64,000 nt of DNA from assembly GCA_902728285.1 (NCBI GenBank), contig CACVBU010000237.1, positions 1,054,001 through 1,118,000 on the forward strand. Reading direction: 5' to 3'. Every line of letters begins with the position of its first letter. Positions within the stretch are counted from its first letter, which is position 1. The DNA is from Clytia hemisphaerica. Its lineage: Eukaryota > Cnidaria > Hydrozoa > Leptothecata > Clytiidae. This document shows positions 61,801-64,000 of this stretch, one piece after another. The position numbers and the translations under genes were made by a program. The notes beneath the pieces are model-generated. The model had not been told where the DNA came from, did no database searches, and saw only the letters and a program-made list of their open reading frames with translations.

Positions 61801-62084
61801 TAACGATGAAGTTTTTGGCAGTGATCCTAAAGATTTTCTTGCGCTCGATTGTGCCGGACCTCTCTTGTGTTTTATCTTTTTATCCGTTGTTGGACTGTTT
61901 GTTTGCTTGGTAACGTCTTTCAGTTTGGCTGTCTGTGCTGATTTGCTATCAGTTGTCACTCCCTCACCTTTGAGAGTCTGGTTTTTATCAGTTTTGACGA
62001 GTCCTGCAAGTCCAAGCGGTTCCATTTCCCACGTGTTCAGTTTGGATGAATTGTAGTTTAAACGAAATTCGAAATGCATCAGAC
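40054..62084 (-). CDS. Rubicon-homology (RH) domain protein, Rubicon/PLEKHM family, 5' end missing
   Basis: Proposed 14-exon gene. Exons in transcript order: 62084-61800, 61372-61248, 59845-59351, 58873-58843, 58694-58669, 58332-58288, 58029-57927, 57731-57609, 57236-57124, 43807-43728, 41686-41635, 41265-41179, 40835-40752, 40215-40054 (TGA). Every junction has GT/AG and matching phase, giving about 602 residues without a stop. The first exon has a stretch (FEFRLNYNSSKLNTW) that resembles the end of a RUN domain, followed by about 300 low-complexity Ser/Thr/Glu-rich residues and then an RH zinc domain. Known family members bind Rab7 through RH and control autophagosome or endosome maturation. 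The architecture (RUN-like end, disordered linker, RH, no PH exons seen) fits Rubicon, while details such as KAIGL and LYEHI also recall PLEKHM1. I found no start exon. A separate gene sits inside the ninth intron listed. Confidence 0.85.
40469..40556. mobile_element. 88-bp palindromic element, CCCAGCTGGCACACAACGTT ends
   Basis: Inverted ends of about 22 bp, with AACGTT-type phrases repeated inside. A second copy is at 41406-41515. Lies in an RH-gene intron. Confidence 0.7.
41406..41515. mobile_element. Palindromic element, second CCCAGCTGGC copy
   Basis: Starts CCCAGCTGGCGAACAATATTG and ends AACCTTGTGTGTCAGCTGGG. The inner TTTCAACGTTCATCTAAC pairs with its complement. Confidence 0.7.
41829..42632. 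mobile_element. 804-bp foldback element with TA duplication
   Basis: CCGGGTGTCCCAGAAAAAAG ends mirror each other, with arms of about 215 bp. TA at 41827-41828 and 42633-42634. No transposase. Lies in the RH-gene intron between exons 41686 and 43728. Confidence 0.9.
42640..43690. repeat. Phrase-tiled repeats (CGCTAAAATTTATCC and GGCGGGGATTTAATTTGGC)
   Basis: Two adjacent blocks, 42640-42975 tiled with CGCTAAAAT/ATTTTAGCG and 43320-43680 tiled with TTTGGCGGGGATTTAATTTGGC. Both are degenerate internal motif arrays like those in the TA-flanked MITEs. The sequence ATTAGGTACCCGAGAGTAC at 43418 recurs at 44697. Confidence 0.6.
44211..44577. mobile_element. 367-bp MITE with TA duplication
   Basis: CTTTAAATGGGATTAATTTT mirrors AAAATTAATCCCATTAAAG (one-base difference). 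TA at 44209-44210 and 44578-44579. The interior repeats TCCGCGAAA/GCGGATT phrases. End and body resemble the element at 27993-28292. Confidence 0.85.
45323..49313 (-). CDS. PD-(D/E)xK nuclease plus SF1 helicase protein, nested in an intron
   Basis: Two exons, 49313-47766 and 47017-45323, joined in phase 0 (ATC/gtaagt...cag/GAA), give about 1,080 residues from a clear ATG. Residues 283-317 hold D284, the E299-V-K301 core and Q313-x3-Y317, the layout of RecB/NERD-like PD-(D/E)xK nucleases. Residues 457-463 are GFGTGKT (Walker A), 533-535 are FDE (Walker B), 584-592 are HLTCNLRNT (an SF1 motif IV-like arginine), 702-706 are GFESP (motif V-like) and about 726-738 hold NISMRCTTKLYVV (motif VI with arginine finger R730). 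The roughly 340 C-terminal residues look helical and I do not recognise them. The first 280 residues have no recognised domain. A DNA or RNA processing or defence role is inferred. A strong alternative donor (GAA/GTAAGAG) near 45340 means the last six residues may be replaced by a further exon. Confidence 0.85.
47018..47765 (-). other. Intron of the nuclease-helicase gene
   Basis: The 748-bp intron begins GTAAGT at 47765 and ends TTTCTTTTGCAG at 47018. It separates Walker A (end of exon 1) from Walker B (start of exon 2). It contains a C-run followed by text related to the C-rich element at 21.1-21.9 kb, and otherwise nothing recognisable. Confidence 0.85.
49314..52275. other. Intronic DNA without a gene
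   Basis: Part of the 13.3-kb RH-gene intron upstream of the nested gene, so its promoter should lie near 49.3-49.6 kb. Contains a TTATAAGAA-ended element (about 49490-49745), a G-run (49944-49960) and the element at 50514. No coding region recognised. Confidence 0.5.
50514..50860. mobile_element. CCACTCAGCATTTTATGG-type element
   Basis: CTACCCACTCAGCATTTTATGGTCGGCGAACAAG at the left; a diverged inverted match (CTTGTTCGCTAGCCAGTA) near 50828. Fragments of the same family lie at 53879-53925 and 56113-56219. Confidence 0.55.
52276..53873. mobile_element. GGACCTACC-ended element, copy B, near-identical to copy A
   Basis: Same ends and order as the copy at 353-1875, differing by scattered substitutions, small indels and about 90 extra bases near 52380. 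The left outside flank (AACAAGCTAGATGCTGAA) is shared as well, so the true left boundary may be a few bases further out. Lies in the large intron of the RH-domain gene. The right end abuts a CACTCAGCATTTTATGG-type fragment (53879-53925). Confidence 0.8.
53926..57123. other. Intronic DNA, mostly without features
   Basis: Remainder of the large RH-gene intron. One minus-strand stretch at about 56600-56790 reads as a plausible protein (VLQFVYGFYNTTERSSFIF) ending near a possible donor, but it matches no family I recognise and has no partner exon. Confidence 0.4.
56113..56219. mobile_element. Short CCACTCAGCATTTTATGG element
   Basis: CCACTCAGCATTTTATGG at the left and AAATAAAATGCTGAGTGG at the right form inverted ends around about 70 bp that includes GGCGAACAAGGC. 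Confidence 0.7.
57124..58332 (-). CDS. RH domain, first half (four exons of the Rubicon/PLEKHM-like gene)
   Basis: Exons 58332-58288, 58029-57927, 57731-57609 and 57236-57124. The translation carries the first zinc pair (CRHC, after the QNF motif), then KAIGL, then a second cluster (RVCHFDGGYYCLDCH), then VPANVISQWEFKKFKVS and PLFHMDELNPKLYEHI. These match, in order, the conserved RH landmarks C-x2-C, CxFxGxYYCxxC, iPaRvixxWdFxkxxVS and PLFxxxxlNpxLY. Two joins complete split codons inside conserved motifs: A/TA gives the Ile of GLIYGP and G/TA gives the Val of FKVSRYN. The last exon ends in phase 0 at LQEVK, where the family continues with a basic helix; that helix is found 13.3 kb downstream. 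Confidence 0.9.
59945..61098. mobile_element. GGACCTACC-ended element, copy C, filling an intron of the RH-domain gene
   Basis: Left end TGGACCTACCTG at 59945, right end GGAGGTAGGTCCA at 61098. It occupies most of the intron between exons 61248-61372 and 59351-59845. One 480-bp unit fewer than copies A and B. Carries the same CCGGCATTTTCGGCCGG phrases and short ACGA run. Confidence 0.8.
61562..61717. mobile_element. Palindromic MITE in an RH-gene intron
   Basis: ATTCATGATATGCACCATTG mirrors CAATGTTGCATATCATGAAT, and the inner GGTCCGTGGAAGACATTG pairs with its complement. About 155 bp, no gene. Confidence 0.75.
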
Positions 62085-63243
62085 CTACAAAAAAGTAAGT
62101 GAGATTAAAATCAAACCCTTTTTGCATTTTAGCATTACTTCTTAGTAAATGTTAGACCCCTAAACCTGAGAAGAAAAAAGATTATGGCTAAAGATGATAA
62201 TGTCTAGATAAGATGTTGGATCTCCGAAGCTGTAGGGTCCTCTGGAAACAAATTTATAAAAGGGGGGGGGGTGACGGAAAAAAGGGAAAAGTCGAATAAA
62301 AGAACCTTTTTAAACGCAGTCAGAGAAAAATAGGTAGCTAAAATTATGTTTTTCTAGAGGTTTTAGTGCGAATTTGACACATCCGAAAAAGTTTACAAAG
62401 AAGGTGATCTTTAAGCAGATTCTAGGGACTCTGCGCAAGACGCGTATTCTAAAGACCATGACTCTTAAAAGAATCTACTTAAGTTGGAGGACTGCTTTGA
62501 TATTTTTCATCGAGTATACGGCCAGTCGCTTAAGAAGCAGGTCATACATCTCTTTAGAGAAAAGCAGGCCGCGCTGTACGCAGAGAAAGTGATATGTCAT
62601 GAGATTAAAAAAAGAAGGGGAAGTTAAATTCATTGTATTTGTTAGAACTCGCAAGTTATCAAGAAAACTCTGAAAAACCCGAAAATGGTGAGCTCTTTGT
62701 GAGAAAGGAAAACGCAAGAAGATTCATGTCAACAACATGAAATGTGCAGTGACCTGGATTTTGGTATGTTTCTGAATTTTTAGATGGAGGATAATATGAA
62801 CGACATCTCCACTGGTGATGTTACATTCATTGGAAATTCTTACGGTGTAATTATTATAGAGATAAAATTTTTATCTTTTTGATGTATGGAGATTTCTTTG
62901 AGAGATCAAAGTCAAGAAAACATAAATAGAAGAATTTTAATAAAATCCAATTGATGAGTCGACAGTAAAGGGCGAAATACCATACAATATATTTTTATGA
63001 GGGAAGTGTCAAATGTTTTACACATGATATCAATAGATGTATTGAAAGTGCAAAAGGTGTCCCAATCAGATCGATTTATTAACTGCCAATAAGAAAGATA
63101 GCATTCGAAATAAAATTCACACAACAAGAGCCTGAAGGGGAAGCTAAGGAATACATGTTTCTCTACCTAGTCTTATAAGGTGGTGTAACCATTTCATCTA
63201 AGAAAGAGGGAAGCAGTTTTTAAATGACAACTGAGGGGTCGCC
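62085..63243. other. Spacer between the divergent RH-domain and FReD genes
   Basis: The 5' exons of the RH gene (start codon and most of a RUN domain, if present) are not recognised here, so they lie beyond the window or are too short to see. Two minus-strand frames (62475-62717, 62912-63127) have no supporting splice context. Confidence 0.4.
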
Positions 63244-64000
63244 ATGTTAAAGACTTTATTCATTTTCATTCATATTATTCGATATATTAACGCAACCCAC
63301 CTATTGTTCAACAGAATCGGTGAAAATGTTGAAATTCAAGACATTGAACCGTTTTACGAAGGAAGAGTAACAAGCAAGCTTCAATGTTCCCTTCTCTGCC
63401 AAAGACACAAAATGGTTTTCGCACAATTCTCAATTCAATACAAATCTCTCTTCAGATGCTACCTTTTTAACGATGTCGATGATGTCATCTCGAAGTTATC
63501 TGAGCGAAAGGGAAGTCAATTGTTCATGGTTTTCAACGAGCCTGACTTGAGCCAGCAAGTTCAAAAACCTATGGACCACCATCTATCAACCACAACATCC
63601 AATCAATCAGAATGCTTAGATTGGTATGAGAAGGGCCACCACGGAAACGATGTCTACAGCCATATGATAGCTGGGAAAGCTACACAGGCCTATTGTATCA
63701 TGGAAGACCAAGCGGGTTATGGGGGCGGCTGGACGGTCTTTCAGCGCCGGACCGATGCGCAAACACCCTTCTCTCAAGGATGGGAAAAATACAAAAATGG
63801 TTTTGGTGAAGTTGGGAAAAACCATTGGCTAGGTCTCGAACAAATCCACCGATTCACCAAAAGTCGGGCTACGACTGAATTATTGATATGTGGTAAGCGG
63901 TTCAATGGTGAAGAAAGATGCGCACATTTCGAAGGATTCGCTGTCGGTGACGAAGCATCGGAATATAAAATGAAAAAGTGGTTATCCAACGAATCTGGCA
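63244..64000 (+). CDS. Secreted PAN/apple-like plus fibrinogen C-terminal domain protein (FReD lectin), 3' end outside window
   Basis: Open from ATG 63244 to the window edge (252 codons) without a stop or evident intron. The N-terminus is hydrophobic (residues 1-17), consistent with a signal peptide. Residues about 30-80 hold C48, C52 and C72 in the pattern of a PAN/apple module (CSLLC...FRCYLF). A Ser/Thr/Asn-rich linker follows (about 105-122). Residues 124 onward are a fibrinogen-related domain: C124 and C151 (the conserved first disulfide pair), GGGWTVFQRR at 160-169, W180-x2-Y183-x-x-GFG, then HWLGLEQIH at 194-202. The C-terminal half with the calcium site and second disulfide is outside the window. 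FReD lectins bind acetylated or glycan ligands in invertebrate immunity and adhesion; the role here is inferred. Confidence 0.92.
   Translation, partial: MLKTLFIFIHIIRYINATHLLFNRIGENVEIQDIEPFYEGRVTSKLQCSLLCQRHKMVFAQFSIQYKSLFRCYLFNDVDDVISKLSERKGSQLFMVFNEPDLSQQVQKPMDHHLSTTTSNQSECLDWYEKGHHGNDVYSHMIAGKATQAYCIMEDQAGYGGGWTVFQRRTDAQTPFSQGWEKYKNGFGEVGKNHWLGLEQIHRFTKSRATTELLICGKRFNGEERCAHFEGFAVGDEASEYKMKKWLSNESG

Overview
The window is AT-rich nuclear DNA of an animal, most likely a marine invertebrate. The support is spliced genes with GT-AG introns, metazoan-type families (PAN plus fibrinogen-like lectin, SLC35D transporter, HACD dehydratase, Rubicon-homology protein), a short interstitial TTAGGG array and three non-LTR retrotransposon copies. 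A cnidarian is plausible, but the sequence alone does not fix the phylum. Most of the window is non-coding and densely filled with small inverted-repeat transposable elements.

Layout. 1-13.4 kb: repeats only, namely a GGACCTACC-ended element (353-1875), MITE-like elements with clear target duplications, two odd arrays of a short recurring phrase (7.74-8.26 and 8.5-8.8 kb) and a 1.98-kb tandem duplication (9.5-13.4 kb). 13.4-15.75 kb: a dead LINE split by a 696-bp palindromic element. 16.77 kb: a small basic protein of unknown function. 18.5-25.2 kb (minus): a nucleotide-sugar transporter gene of the SLC35D type with a LINE in an intron. 26.1-26.8 kb (minus): an uninterrupted 3-hydroxyacyl-CoA dehydratase. 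27.9-39 kb: elements and a third LINE nested in an older repeat.

40.05-62.08 kb (minus): one large gene, reassembled here from 14 exons whose phases and family order all agree. It encodes a Rubicon/PLEKHM-type protein with a C-terminal Rubicon-homology (RH) zinc domain, expected to act with Rab7 on late endosomes and autophagosomes. Its RH domain is split by a 13.3-kb intron. Inside that intron, on the same strand, lies a complete two-exon gene (45.3-49.3 kb) for a protein of about 1,080 residues that combines a RecB/NERD-like PD-(D/E)xK nuclease signature with a superfamily 1 helicase core and a long helical C-terminus. This nuclease-helicase is the most interesting coding feature. At the right edge (63.24 kb, plus) a secreted PAN plus fibrinogen-domain lectin gene runs off the window.

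The second theme is transposable elements. At least eleven inverted-repeat elements have boundaries readable to the base (seven with TA, three with 7-8 bp and one with TTA duplications), and several have interiors tiled with repeated copies of a short motif related to their ends. I made no database search; family names come from motif recognition and boundaries from visible repeats.
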